The position numbers were made by a program, and so were the translations under genes. A stretch of 54,926 nt of DNA from Gammaproteobacteria bacterium (GTDB lineage: Bacteria > Pseudomonadota > Gammaproteobacteria > SZUA-140), in the NCBI GenBank assembly GCA_015492435.1, contig WGFB01000071.1:1-54926 (forward strand), in the 5' to 3' direction. This document shows, one piece after another, positions 43,833 to 53,700 of the stretch. The notes beneath the pieces are model-generated. The model was given only the letters and a program-made list of their open reading frames with translations, had not been told where the DNA came from and ran no database searches. Position 1 is the first letter of the stretch. Each line of letters opens with the position of its first letter.

Positions 43833-45956
43833 ATGCACATCCCCAAGATTATCAAAATCACCACTCTTATAATAGGGGCGGCCGTGGCCCTGCTGGCCGT
43901 GGCCGTCGTCATCGCCCCTTTTCTCATCGATTCCAGCACCTACCGCAAGGAAATCGCCCACTATGTCAAGGAGACCACGGGCAGAAGCCTCACCATCGGT
44001 GACGACATCAAGCTGTCCGTGTTCCCGTGGGTAGGTTTCACCCTGGGCGATATCACCCTCGAGAACCGGGAGCAAGTCTCCCCGCGGGTCTTCGCCAGCC
44101 TGGATGAGGCCAGCATCAAGGTGAAACTCATGCCCCTGCTGGAACAGCGGGTGGAAGTGGACAGGATCGTCCTCCACGGCCTCAAGCTGCACCTGCGGAT
44201 CGACGAGCAGGGGGTTGGCAACTGGGAGGACCTGCTCCCCCGGGAGGCGGAGACATCTCCCGCCCCGCCCCGTGGGGAAAAAGAAGCCGCAGCGGGCGCC
44301 GCCCTGCCCATCGCCGCCCTGGTGATCGGCGGCATCGATCTGCGCAACGCGCAGATCATCTGGGACGACCGGCAAAGCGGCGGCACTTACACCCTCGACG
44401 GGCTGAACCTGAAAAGCGGTCTCGTCAGCCTCGACCAGCCCTTCGATATCCAATCAGGCTTCCGGCTGAAAACGGACGGCATGGAGGGGACCTTCGATCT
44501 GAAGACCCGGCTTTCCCTCGACCTGGCCCGCCAACGCTACCGGGCCGACGGCCTGCGCCTCACCGCCCGCCTCAGCGGCGCCGGCATTCCCGCTGGCCGC
44601 ATGACCCTCAAGGCTGGAAGCGATATCTCCGCCGACCTCGGGGCGCAGACCCTCCAGGTCGCCGCCCTGCGCCTGGAGGGGCTCGGCCTGCGGGCCACGG
44701 GCGGCATTGAGGGACAAACCATACTGGATGCGCCGCGCTTCAAGGGCGACCTGGACATACCCGCCTTCCAGCCCCGCGAACTGCTGAAGGCCCTTGCCGT
44801 ACCCCCCGTGGAGACCTCCGATCCCACGGCGCTGGGCCAGGCCAGCCTCAAGCTGCGGTTCCAGGCCACGGATACCGCGCTGAAGATCTCCCGCCTGACG
44901 GGCGCCCTCGACGACACCCGCCTCGAAGGCAACGCCTCCATCGAGGATTTCACCGCGCCCGCTGTCTCTTTTTCCCTGGCGCTGGACGCCATCGACGTGG
45001 ACCGCTATCTGCCCCCCGAGGCCGGGGACGCACCCGCGGCCACCCCCGCCAGCGCCGCCGCGGCCGGCGCCCTCGACCTGCCCGTGGAAACCCTGCGCGC
45101 CCTGGACCTGCGGGGCGCCCTGACCATCGGCAAGGCCGTGATCTCCGGCCTGAGCATCGAGGATCTTTCCATGAAGCTCGCCGCCCGCAAGGGCCTCATC
45201 ACACTCAAACCCCTCCAGGCCCGGCTCTATGAAGGGCGCTACGACGGCAACATGACACTGGATGTGCGCAAGGCCACGCCCCGCTTTGCCATCGACGAGA
45301 AACTCAGCGCCATCCAGGCCGCTCCCCTGCTCAAGGACCTCATGGACGACGACTTCCTCTCGGGCAAGGGCGACGTGCGCGTTGCGCTGACCACCCGGGG
45401 CAACGACATGCCCGCCCTCAGGAAAAACCTCGACGGCGACGCCGCCTTCAGCTTCCGCGACGGGGCGGTCAAGGGCTTCAACCTGGCCCAGTTGATCCGC
45501 CAGGCCAAGGCGGCCCTGAAGAACCGCCCCCTGCCGCCGGAGAAGGCGCGCCAGCAGACGGACTTCACCGAGCTGAGCGGCACCTTCCAGGTGAAACAGG
45601 GCATCGCCAGCAACAAGGACCTCAAGGCCCGCTCGCCCTATTTCCGCATCACGGGCGAGGGGCGGGCCGATCTCGTCAGGGAGCAGATCGACTACCTGCT
45701 CCACGCCAGAATCGTGGACACCGGCATCGGCCAGACGGACCGGGAATTGGACGACCTCAAGGGCGTGGACATCCCCGTCCGCATCGAGGGCGACCTCATG
45801 GCGCCCGAGTTCAAGGTCGACAAGCAGTTCATCACCAACCTGCTGCGCAGCAAGGCGGAGAAACGCCTCAAGAAAAAACTCGACAAGGAACAGGAGAAGC
45901 TGCTCGAGGACGTCGAGGAACAATTGCAGGACGCCCTCAAGGGCCTGTTCCGCTGA
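43833..45956 (+). CDS. AsmA family protein
   Basis: The product has 707 residues from MHIPKIIKITTLIIGAAVAL; the longer frame from 43761 is not supported. A single N-terminal membrane anchor (about residues 8-30) is followed by a long strand-rich repeat domain. The opening SSTYRKEIAHYVKETTGRSL is the AsmA N-terminal signature, and the C-terminal AsmA_2-like region carries KNLDGDAAFSFRDGAVKGFN. AsmA-type proteins span or reach across the periplasm and affect outer-membrane lipid composition. The C-terminal 30 residues form a charged helix. It is followed 22 bases later by mutY. Confidence 0.9.
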   Translation: MHIPKIIKITTLIIGAAVALLAVAVVIAPFLIDSSTYRKEIAHYVKETTGRSLTIGDDIKLSVFPWVGFTLGDITLENREQVSPRVFASLDEASIKVKLMPLLEQRVEVDRIVLHGLKLHLRIDEQGVGNWEDLLPREAETSPAPPRGEKEAAAGAALPIAALVIGGIDLRNAQIIWDDRQSGGTYTLDGLNLKSGLVSLDQPFDIQSGFRLKTDGMEGTFDLKTRLSLDLARQRYRADGLRLTARLSGAGIPAGRMTLKAGSDISADLGAQTLQVAALRLEGLGLRATGGIEGQTILDAPRFKGDLDIPAFQPRELLKALAVPPVETSDPTALGQASLKLRFQATDTALKISRLTGALDDTRLEGNASIEDFTAPAVSFSLALDAIDVDRYLPPEAGDAPAATPASAAAAGALDLPVETLRALDLRGALTIGKAVISGLSIEDLSMKLAARKGLITLKPLQARLYEGRYDGNMTLDVRKATPRFAIDEKLSAIQAAPLLKDLMDDDFLSGKGDVRVALTTRGNDMPALRKNLDGDAAFSFRDGAVKGFNLAQLIRQAKAALKNRPLPPEKARQQTDFTELSGTFQVKQGIASNKDLKARSPYFRITGEGRADLVREQIDYLLHARIVDTGIGQTDRELDDLKGVDIPVRIEGDLMAPEFKVDKQFITNLLRSKAEKRLKKKLDKEQEKLLEDVEEQLQDALKGLFR

Positions 45957-45978
45957 TGGGCGGCGCCAACCACGCTTC

Positions 45979-47052
45979 ATGATGGATTTCAGCGCCGCCC
46001 TGCTCGCCTGGTTCGACCGCCATGGCAGAAAAGACCTGCCCTGGCAGGTGGATCCCACGCCCTACCGGGTGTGGGTATCGGAGATCATGCTGCAACAGAC
46101 CCAGGTCGCCACGGTCATTCCCTACTACCAGCGCTTCATGGCCAGCTTTCCCCATGTGGAACGCCTGGCCGCCGCGCCCCTGGACGAGGTGTTGCAACAC
46201 TGGGCCGGCCTGGGTTATTACGCCCGCGCCCGCAACCTCCACCGCAGCGCGCGCATCATCCAGCAGGAACACCAGGGAACATTCCCCGACACCCTCGACG
46301 GCCTGCAGGCGCTCCCCGGCATCGGGCGCTCCACCGCGGCCGCCATCCTCGCCCTCTCCGGAGGCCAGCGCCATGCTATTCTGGACGGCAACGTCAAGCG
46401 GGTGCTGAGCCGCTTCCATGCCATCGACGGCTGGCCCGGCGCGCCGCGGGTAACGCGCGCCCTGTGGGCACTGGCCGAAGGGCTCACCCCGCGGCGGCGG
46501 GTCGCCGACTACACCCAGGCCATCATGGACCTGGGCGCCACCCTGTGCACGCGCGCCAGGCCCCGGTGCCAGGACTGCCCCCTCGCCGGCGGCTGCCAGG
46601 CCCGCCTGCAAAACCGCGTCGCCGACTACCCCGCCCCCCGCCCGCGCCGCGACAAACCCGGCAAGGCCACCACCATGCTCATTCTGACCAACGGCGCGGG
46701 CGAGGTGCTGCTGGAGAAACGTCCGCCCACGGGCATCTGGGGAGGGCTGTGGAGCCTTCCGGAATATCCCCGCGAGGCGCCGGACCCGGAAGCCGTCCGC
46801 GCCTGGTGCCGCCAGGAACTGGGCTGCGAGATCGAGATCCGGGCGCAGTGGCCCGCCGTGCGGCACAGCTTCACCCACTTCCACCTCACCATCACGCCGC
46901 TGCTTGCCCATAGTCTGCGCAGGGTTTCAGGCATCATGGAGGGGGAACGGCGCGTCTGGTACAATGTGGCGCAATTTCAACATCGAGCCTTGGCGGCGCC
47001 GGTGAAGCGCCTGCTGGAGGAACTGCACACGCGGCAAGGAGAAACCACATGA
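45979..47052 (+). CDS. mutY: Adenine DNA glycosylase MutY
   Basis: The product has 357 residues. The catalytic Glu35 is in [13 protein letters not shown], the helix-hairpin-helix is [13 protein letters not shown], and the [4Fe-4S] cluster is formed by [17 protein letters not shown]. The C-terminal MutT-like domain recognises 8-oxoguanine. It removes adenine mispaired with 8-oxoG. It overlaps yggX by four bases, the usual mutY-yggX pair. Confidence 0.96.
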   Translation: MMDFSAALLAWFDRHGRKDLPWQVDPTPYRVWVSEIMLQQTQVATVIPYYQRFMASFPHVERLAAAPLDEVLQHWAGLGYYARARNLHRSARIIQQEHQGTFPDTLDGLQALPGIGRSTAAAILALSGGQRHAILDGNVKRVLSRFHAIDGWPGAPRVTRALWALAEGLTPRRRVADYTQAIMDLGATLCTRARPRCQDCPLAGGCQARLQNRVADYPAPRPRRDKPGKATTMLILTNGAGEVLLEKRPPTGIWGGLWSLPEYPREAPDPEAVRAWCRQELGCEIEIRAQWPAVRHSFTHFHLTITPLLAHSLRRVSGIMEGERRVWYNVAQFQHRALAAPVKRLLEELHTRQGETT

Positions 47053-47321
47053 CGCGCATGGTCCATTGTGTCAAATTGGGGAAGGAGGCCGAAGGCCTGG
47101 ATTACGTCACCTATCCGGGAGAGCTGGGCAAGCGCATCTACGAGAACGTCTCCAAGGAGGCGTGGCAGATGTGGCTGGGACACCAGACCATTCTCATCAA
47201 CGAACACCGCCTCTCGCCCATCGAACCCCGGGCGCGCCAGTTCCTCGAACAAGAAATGGAGAAATTCTTCTTCGGCGAAGGCTCGGAGATGCCCGAGGCC
47301 TACACCCCGCCCAGGGACTGA
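47049..47321 (+). CDS. yggX: Probable Fe(2+)-trafficking protein YggX
   Basis: The product has 90 residues beginning [17 protein letters not shown] with the single conserved Cys7. The middle [19 protein letters not shown] and LINEHRLSP are family hallmarks. It protects Fe-S proteins and is thought to hold labile iron. The start ATG lies in mutY's end, so the pair is co-translated, which couples iron handling to an Fe-S glycosylase. Confidence 0.95.
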   Translation: MTRMVHCVKLGKEAEGLDYVTYPGELGKRIYENVSKEAWQMWLGHQTILINEHRLSPIEPRARQFLEQEMEKFFFGEGSEMPEAYTPPRD

Positions 47322-47327
47322 ACGCCC

Positions 47328-48260
47328 TTACTCCGCGTCCCGCGCGCAGCGGAACCCCACGTCCGTGCTGCGCATTTCCGGGTCGGCGTGGGCGCGGCGC
47401 GGACTCCTGAAAAACAGGCTCAGGGCATAGTGCCCGGTACCGGCCCCACCGCCGCGCACCACGCGATGGCGGCGCTCCCGGGCGCTGATCTCCAGGGCCG
47501 AGCCGGGATAGGGGCGGTAGAAATCGGCCACCCACTCCGAGACGTTGCCGCCCATATCCTGCACGCCGTAATAGGACCGGTCCTGGGGAAAAGAGCCCGG
47601 CGGCATCACCACCTCGTCGCTGTCGATGCCATCCCCCGTGTTGGCCTTCTCCAGGCGCCATTCATTGCCCCAGGGATATTCATTTCCGTTGGGGCCGCGC
47701 GCCGCCTTCTCCCACTCCGCCTCGGTGGGCAGGCGCTTGCCCTGCCAGCGGCAGAAATTGTCGGCGTCATACCAGCTCACCGAAGCCACCGGCAGGCGGT
47801 CGCGGTAACGCTGGATCTCGAACAGGGCCTCCAGCAGGGATTCCTTGTCCATGGTGGAAGTATCCCGGTCGAGATGAAAATAGTCCCGCGCGATCCAGCG
47901 CAGATTGCTCACATGGGCCGTGCGCAACTTGTCATCGCGGACGTTGTAGCCATTCTGAATCCAGGCCATGGGCTCCGGATAGTCCGTGGCCCGCGTGAAG
48001 GCCTTGAAGGCCCCGTTGGTCACCTCGAAGCGGTCGATGAAAAACGCATCAAGATACCGCCTGTGCTCCGGGCGCTCATTGACAAACAGTGGTTTTTCAA
48101 AGCCATAGCGCTCCTGGTAACCCTTGTCGTCACGCCGGTTGCTGCCCATGACAAACTCCCCGGCCGGAATGAGCACCATCTCATCCTGCGCCACGGCAGC
48201 CGCGGCCACCACCCCGCCGCACCAGGCCCACAACACCCCCAAAACCACCCAACACCGCAT
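47328..48260 (-). CDS. Secreted SUMF1/formylglycine-generating-enzyme-like protein
   Basis: The product has 310 residues from MRCWVVLGVLWAWC, with a signal peptide ending near residue 25. The family motifs are LIPAGEFVMGSN, WYDADNFCRWQGKRLPTEAE, WEKAARGPNGNEYPWGNEW, MGGNVSEWVADFYR and DVGFRCAR. True formylglycine-generating enzymes use two cysteines to oxidise a sulfatase cysteine; here no cysteine pair is near the usual GG-S-W site, so an enzyme of that kind is unlikely. Similar secreted members act as structural or regulatory proteins (PvdO, NirV-like). Convergent with yggX; tRNA-Phe lies beyond its 5' end. Confidence 0.82.
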   Translation of the reverse strand: MRCWVVLGVLWAWCGGVVAAAAVAQDEMVLIPAGEFVMGSNRRDDKGYQERYGFEKPLFVNERPEHRRYLDAFFIDRFEVTNGAFKAFTRATDYPEPMAWIQNGYNVRDDKLRTAHVSNLRWIARDYFHLDRDTSTMDKESLLEALFEIQRYRDRLPVASVSWYDADNFCRWQGKRLPTEAEWEKAARGPNGNEYPWGNEWRLEKANTGDGIDSDEVVMPPGSFPQDRSYYGVQDMGGNVSEWVADFYRPYPGSALEISARERRHRVVRGGGAGTGHYALSLFFRSPRRAHADPEMRSTDVGFRCARDAE

Positions 48261-48348
48261 CAAGACGCCCTCACCCCGGCAAACTCCTCGCCCAAGCAAA
48301 AACGTTTATTATTTACCCAAAGCAATACAAAAAGATAGGCCGCGCATC

Positions 48349-48377
48349 TTGACTCGGGCCCCACCGCCCGCTTTAAT
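48349..48377 (+). promoter_or_regulatory. Promoter of tRNA-Phe
   Basis: TTGACT at 48349-48354, a 17-base spacer and TTTAAT at 48372-48377, followed by the GC-rich discriminator ACGCGTT typical of stringently controlled stable RNA genes. The mature tRNA begins at 48448. Confidence 0.6.
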
Positions 48378-48447
48378 ACGCGTTCGTCACCGCGTAGCGG
48401 AGGCATGCCATGATATGCGCATACCTCCTGTCTGGAGTCACCACCCA

Positions 48448-48523
48448 GGCCAGGTAGCTCAGTCGGTAGAGCAGGGGACTGAAAATCCCCGTGTCGGCAG
48501 TTCGATTCTGTCCCTGGCCACCA
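48448..48523 (+). tRNA. tRNA-Phe (anticodon GAA), likely prophage attachment site
   Basis: The full cloverleaf with acceptor GGCCAGG/CCTGGCC, anticodon stem GGGGA/TCCCC around CTGAAAA (anticodon GAA), T loop TTCGATT, discriminator A and encoded CCA at 48521-48523. Lower-GC phage genes begin directly after its 3' end, so it probably served as the integration target; the tRNA itself remains intact. Confidence 0.96.
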
Positions 48524-48643
48524 ATAATTTCAATCACTTACAGTGACTCTGGTGGTGCAGCAAAAACGTCGCGCGTGAATTTTTGTAACGCGCAACTTGG
48601 TTTGCGGTGAAATGTAACTTGGTTTGCGGTGATCAAAAAGTGA
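48524..48643. other. Prophage-tRNA junction region with small repeats
   Basis: This 120-base stretch has no gene. It holds a TCACT-TAC-AGTGA hairpin (48534-48546), the palindrome GCGCGT-N11-ACGCGC (48571-48593) and a 17-base direct repeat AACTTGGTTTGCGGTGA at 48594-48610 and 48616-48632 (period 22). Short direct repeats next to a tRNA end suit integrase or excisionase arm sites, but no integrase is in the window. Confidence 0.5.
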
Positions 48644-49300
48644 TCAAAATAGCTGGAAAGTACCAGTCATTTTCTGACGATTTTCGCAGTTTTCGTTCCA
48701 AATTATCAGTTCTGTAGCATCGCTTCCGAGGCCACCGCCGACAGTATAGCGGACACCAACTGTGTCCATATGCAGGCCGTGGAATATTTCCCGCATCTTT
48801 TCATGGTCATTAAGGCTGATGACTAGGGCGCCTGTAATGTTTTTGGCGATTTCCGCCATTTCCTCATACTGCTCCAGGCCGAATTCCACACCATAACCCT
48901 CGGTTTCCCAGTATGGAGGGTCAAGGTAAAAAAGGGTGAACTCCCTGTCATATTTCTCCACGACCTCCTGCCACAGGAGGTTTTCGATATAGGCTGATTG
49001 GAGGCGCAGATGAGCCTGACTAAGATCCTCTTCAATGCGCAACAGGTTCAATCTTGGTCTGGCCGTAGTCGCCGTTCCAAACACCTGTCCTTCCACCTTG
49101 CCACCAAATGACAGCTTCTGCAGATAGAAAAAACGGGCGGCGCGCTGGATATCAGTCAGCGTTTCGGGCACTTTTTCCTTCTCCCATTCATATACTTGGC
49201 GGCTGCTTAACGCCCATTTGAACTGCCTTACAAACTCTTCTAAATGGTGTTTTACAACCCGATAAAGATTTACCAGCTCACCATTGATATCGCTGCGAAC
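48644..49300 (-). pseudogene. N-terminally deleted prophage DNA adenine methyltransferase (D12 class)
   Basis: The conserved part begins at SDINGELVNLYRVVKHHLEEF and continues with ARFFYLQKLSFGGKV and the catalytic motif FYLDPPYWETEGYG, through VISLNDHEK to a normal end, about 217 codons. The N-terminal SAM-binding part (the FxGxG and PGGK region) is absent. Directly upstream, an ideal AAGGAGG (49313-49319) precedes an ATG at 49300-49302, but that ATG is out of frame with the conserved part and hits a stop after ten codons. I read this as an internal deletion removing the first 45 or so codons. The longer frame to 49609 only reads through the neighbouring gene. Confidence 0.7.
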
Positions 49301-49325
49301 ATTGCCCGGTCGCCTCCTTTCTGGT

Positions 49326-49823
49326 TTATCCTCCTCCCGCTCTGGTCCGACGGGCTGGTGTACGATTACGCTCCCCCGTCTGAAGTGTACGCGAATTGTC
49401 CGCTCTGCTGGTCTTTTGTGCTCCACTAGGAACAACATAGATGCGCAATATTGTTGGTACCGATGGCGTCCCTGCTGGAGGCTGATCACTAGCAGTGACG
49501 ATATATGGCTGACCAATGGTAAAGGCTGACCATTTAGTGACTTTTTTGCCGGTGTCATCCGTAATCTCTTTGCCCGCCTTCGCGCGCGGTGTGATCTTTG
49601 TGCCAACATTTACATCGGCGGTAAACGTCTGCTTTAGCACAGCACCGTCGACGGAATTTCCTGGCACGGCTTTCCCAACCCATCGTCCATTGTCGAGCTT
49701 ATAGCCCACAACAAATTTGTTCGCGGTAGATTGGTCTTGCCATTCAATTACAAAATCCTGTTGCCAGGCCTGCACCTGGAACGCCACCAGTATTAATACG
49801 GTCGTGAGTATGCTCCTGCTCAT
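49326..49823 (-). CDS. Prophage-encoded secreted protein, one fibronectin-like domain
   Basis: The product has 165 residues. A GGAGG lies seven bases before the ATG. The signal peptide is MSRSILTTVLILVAFQVQAW, followed by a beta-rich domain of about 95 residues (IEWQDQSTANKFVVGYKLDNG and ITPRAKAGKEITDDTG). The last 50 residues (after TPSVPT) are low-complexity, Arg-, Thr- and Pro-rich. It overlaps the sigma factor stop by four bases. Function unknown; a surface or moron role is possible. Confidence 0.65.
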   Translation of the reverse strand: MSRSILTTVLILVAFQVQAWQQDFVIEWQDQSTANKFVVGYKLDNGRWVGKAVPGNSVDGAVLKQTFTADVNVGTKITPRAKAGKEITDDTGKKVTKWSAFTIGQPYIVTASDQPPAGTPSVPTILRIYVVPSGAQKTSRADNSRTLQTGERNRTPARRTRAGGG

Positions 49824-50326
49824 TTCAGTGCCTCCTGTGTTATTTCAGGGTAGATAATCGCCCTCATTTGCTCGAGGGCACGAAAGCGGTTGCTCTTGAG
49901 TGTGCCTGGTGGAATATTCAGCCGCTGGCGCGTCTCTTTGTCCGTATAACCACGCACATCCATTAGATAGATGATCTGCCTACGAATATGACTGAGTTGT
50001 AAGAATGCAGAGTTAATGCGTCGACTCACCAACTTTGACTCAGCCACGTCGTCAGGACAGCTCATATTTGATTCATATGAATCATCGATTGGAACCGTCA
50101 TAGCGCCGTCACGCATGGAGCGCCGGTAATACCGCAGCCTATCGATGCAAATCGATCGCAATGCCTTAATAGCCGTGGCATCCGCGTTGTCTACACCATC
50201 AGGGTAAGTCAACCATAGCTTGAGCAGGCACTCTTGGACCATGTCCTCTGCCTCATGGTAGTCGCCGAGCATCCTCCAGGCATAGTTAATCAGTTTCCTG
50301 CGGCTCAGGGTCAGGCTGTTGATCAT
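49820..50326 (-). CDS. Prophage-encoded ECF-like sigma factor
   Basis: The product has 168 residues. Region 2 is clear (LINYAWRMLGDYHEAEDMVQ then ECLLKLW) and so is region 4 (LSHIRRQIIYLMDVRGYTDK with RLNIPPGTLKSNRFRALEQM). There is no region 1.1, 3 or extra C-terminal domain, which is the ECF layout. It has an AGGAG ribosome site four bases before its ATG. It lies in a tightly overlapping run after the tail gene: it shares 41 bases with the coiled-coil gene upstream and four with the secreted protein gene downstream. No classical anti-sigma factor is visible. Confidence 0.8.
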   Translation of the reverse strand: MINSLTLSRRKLINYAWRMLGDYHEAEDMVQECLLKLWLTYPDGVDNADATAIKALRSICIDRLRYYRRSMRDGAMTVPIDDSYESNMSCPDDVAESKLVSRRINSAFLQLSHIRRQIIYLMDVRGYTDKETRQRLNIPPGTLKSNRFRALEQMRAIIYPEITQEALK

Positions 50327-50477
50327 GCGTCTCCTGAATCTCCTTCAGTTTGTTATTAGCATCTTGCAGCTTGTTTTTGAGGTCATTATTCTCATTGAAA
50401 AGGCTGGTGATCATCTCATCACGTTCGGCAATGATCTGGGCGAACATATGCTCGCGTGCGAGTTCCTTAATTTCCAC
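50286..50477 (-). CDS. Small prophage coiled-coil protein
   Basis: The product has 63 residues from a GTG at 50475-50477, eight bases after GAGGAG. VEIKELAREHMFAQIIAERD leads into a heptad-like stretch with NNDLKNKLQDANNKLKEI and an acidic, glutamine-rich tail. The frame can be read up to 50528, but that would run into the membrane protein gene. It overlaps the sigma factor start by 41 bases. It could be an adaptor or a regulator of the neighbouring sigma factor; nothing in the sequence proves that. Confidence 0.6.
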   Translation of the reverse strand: MEIKELAREHMFAQIIAERDEMITSLFNENNDLKNKLQDANNKLKEIQETHDQQPDPEPQETD

Positions 50478-50739
50478 TGTTGTTTCTCCTCGTGTTTGCT
50501 GTAATCCAGGCGCCCAATATCCATACATAGACCACGAAAAATGGCGGCACTATTGAGAGGACATGAGGCAATCCGATATTGATTAATGGCAGCCGGAATT
50601 TAATAATCCGTTCAGGCACCTTGAGACATCGTAGCGCCTCTGCGAACAGGTTCACCCAGGAGTGGCCTTCATAAAAGTCCTGGTTTCGCTGATCTAATGA
50701 TTCTGTGAATCGCTTCCAATGTGGTTTAAGACATTTCAT
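50467..50739 (-). CDS. Small prophage membrane protein
   Basis: The product has 90 residues, with a GGGAG ribosome site nine bases before its ATG. A basic N-terminal 50 residues (MKCLKPHWKRFTESLDQR) precede one long hydrophobic segment around LPHVLSIVPPFFVVYVWILG, probably one or two membrane helices. It follows the tail gene after one base. Its size and place fit a phage lysis-associated or superinfection-type membrane protein, but there is no family signature. Confidence 0.6.
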   Translation of the reverse strand: MKCLKPHWKRFTESLDQRNQDFYEGHSWVNLFAEALRCLKVPERIIKFRLPLINIGLPHVLSIVPPFFVVYVWILGAWITANTRRNNSGN

Positions 50740-50740
50740 T

Positions 50741-53700
50741 TTACTGTGCTCCCACTTTTTGCCATGCTGTTGAACCGTTTGTGTTGATATATAGAACTCC
50801 GGAAGAAGTCACCCATAGAGAACCTTTGTCAGCTTGATGTGTTGGTGGTGTGGAATACGCGTTAGGAACAAGTCTTAATGGAGCTTTGCCTGTGAAACCT
50901 GTTTGCAGGATACAACCATAACCTGTGCTGGTAATCCCTAAGATAGCATCGCCGGAAAAGCTAGTTGCCTGTACCGCAACCCTTGAATTGCCTGAATTAT
51001 AAGTGCCAAAACTCGCTATAACCCAATCACTACCTGATTGTTTTATCCCTATCGTCGCCAACTGCTCAATAGTGCCATCGCCCCGATCCCCATAAAACAA
51101 CAGTTCCCCAGGATTCGTTTTGTTGATATCGATCCGCTTTCCGGATGTGGCGGTGATGAAGCTCGAGGCCTCGATGTCGCCGGTAAGGGTCAGCTTGTTG
51201 GTGGCTTCGCTCCAGGTCAGCTTGTTTCCGGCGCTGTCACCCAGCGACAGCACTACATTAGCGCCTGAGAAACCGAGGTAAAAACCTATGCCTGTATCGA
51301 AGGCTGTCTGACCTGCGCGAATATTGCCTGATGTGAGCTGTAGGCCTGGGGTGGCATCGCGGATTTGGTCGAGGTCTGCTTGGTTTGTAGATCCGAATTG
51401 AGCCCTTGAAGCATATATGTTGTCCCAATTTGCAGAGCCGGCAGTTACGCCCCCCCCGAGATATCCTCTTATTTCGACAAAACTCGCATTTTTGTTATCG
51501 ATATTTAACGTGGTGTTATAGTCCTGCCAAGAACCTAACGGTGAACTGACTGTTACACCATAATCATACTGATCGTTGGTGCCATCATTTGCTACAACTG
51601 CACCGTTTTTGTCATACATAATGGCATACACCATTGTATAGGCAGTTCCTGGCAATAAATCATCACTAAGCCTAAATCTCCCTTTCACATATAAAACATC
51701 TCCGTAACTAACTGGGATAAGTTTTGATATGTATGCAGCCCCATTTGATTTAAGTGAGACGCCTGGAGTATTGTTTTCTCCTCCTGTTGCATCAAATACC
51801 ACAGTGCCTGCTGTATTCCAATATGTTCCACCATTAACTGCTTGCTCTGTAAAATTTGGATCAGGAAAAACATTACTGTCGATTCCTGGCGCAGCATAAC
51901 TCGCCGGAACACCAGTCCCACTGATGTCAGTTTTCCAATCACCAATCGTGATCGTACCATCGGCCGCATTGACATAGACCCCTGGGCTAGAGCTGTTAGG
52001 ACCGAAAGCCTTCAGGCCTGTGTCATTGATCAATATGCCCTGGCTGTTAGCAGAGCCATCGCCGACAGTGTCCGAGGTCGTAATAATGCCAGCGGTGGTC
52101 ACTACGAATTTGGTCGAGTTGATAACGCCACCCGAAAATGTCGGGGGGCTGCCATCAGTGGGCAGTTTGAAAGTTGTGCCGAGGATGGCGTCGACGCCGG
52201 TGATGCCACTGGCGTCCATGCGCACATAGGTCGAAGCGTCGGGCCCTGCCTGGATGCGTGTGTTGGCCGCGTCGAGCGTCACATTGCCCTTGGTGATGCT
52301 ATTGGCTGTTACTGACCAGCCTCCGATGGAGCCTGCATTGGCGGTGATTGTGCCGCTGAAGTTTCCATCGACCGCTGTGATCAGGCCGGTCTGCGCGTCG
52401 ATGATCACCTTGGCGTTTCCGGACGCATCGTATGCCGTTAATGCGGTGTTGGTCAGTGAAATGCCCTGTCCGTTAGATGGCTGGCCAACGGTCGGACTGG
52501 TATTGATGTAATTGCCGCCAGACAGTACGACGCCACCAGATGCTGTTGCTACTGTCACCTTCGTCTGGATAAAGGCCTGAGACTCGACATCGAATATGGA
52601 GACCGGGCGGGCAATGATCTCATAAGTGCTGCCGTCCATCGGCACGACGATCACGGCCTCCGGGCTGGTGGGCCCTGCGAGGACCCAGGCTGTCTGACCC
52701 GCCAGCCGGTAGTAAATATTCGAGTAGCTGTAGTTGCCATCAGACGGCGGCGTCACGCCTACTTCAATTGTGGTCAGGTTCTGGGCTGGCGTCTGAGGAT
52801 TGTTTTGGGTGACGGTGACATTGATCTTAACCGGCACTGAGGTGAGCAGCGGCACGTTGGCCTGTGGGGCGATGTTGGCTGGGATGAACTGATAAGCGAA
52901 GTTCGACACCTTGCGGTCCTGGCCGCCGATGCCCTGATAATAACTGGTCGCAGGCTTGACAGGTTCCCAGATAGGTCCCAGCGTGACGTTAGGAATATTT
53001 TGCGGCGGTGGGATCGGTGTACCTTGTGTCGGCGTGAGGCCGTGTTTTGCTGTGAGATTATTGGATGGGATATTGACTGTGTCACCATCGAGCAGAAACA
53101 AGCAGGCACCCGGTGCACCTCCCGCACCTGACCCAGCATAGACCTGATTCGCGCCATCATACAGCCCTAATGATCCATCATCTCCGCTGAGATCTATCTT
53201 TCCGTTAGTGCCAAATGTGGCTCCGCGGCAGACCACTACGAGGCCTCCGCCGGAGTTCCCACCACGCCCTCCTGATGCGTAGACGATAGTATTGTTCAGA
53301 TCCCTGTAATCGTAGCCTGAACCACCCGATGTACCACGCAGATCGGCGGGGATACCAAGCAGCGATGAACCGTTATTGACAATAGTGAGTGTTGGGAAGC
53401 TCTGGTGTTGTCCAACGGCTACCTGCGCTTCGGTACTTTGCCATCTGAAAATAATACCGCCACCTGCCTTTGTGGTGCCGGTAAATCCGGGCATACCGGG
53501 CGTCTCCTGTGTGGACACTCCGGGATGTCCGCGGCCCTTCCCGTCGATCTTACCATTGATTTGTAAATGGCCTTTAACGCGCAGTTGAACGTTGCTCAGG
53601 ATAGTGACAATGACACTATCGTCAACCTGCAGTGGTCCGTTGTAATAATAAATTGCCGCACTGGCATTAAGATCAGGCCCACCATTGATCGTGCAATTTC

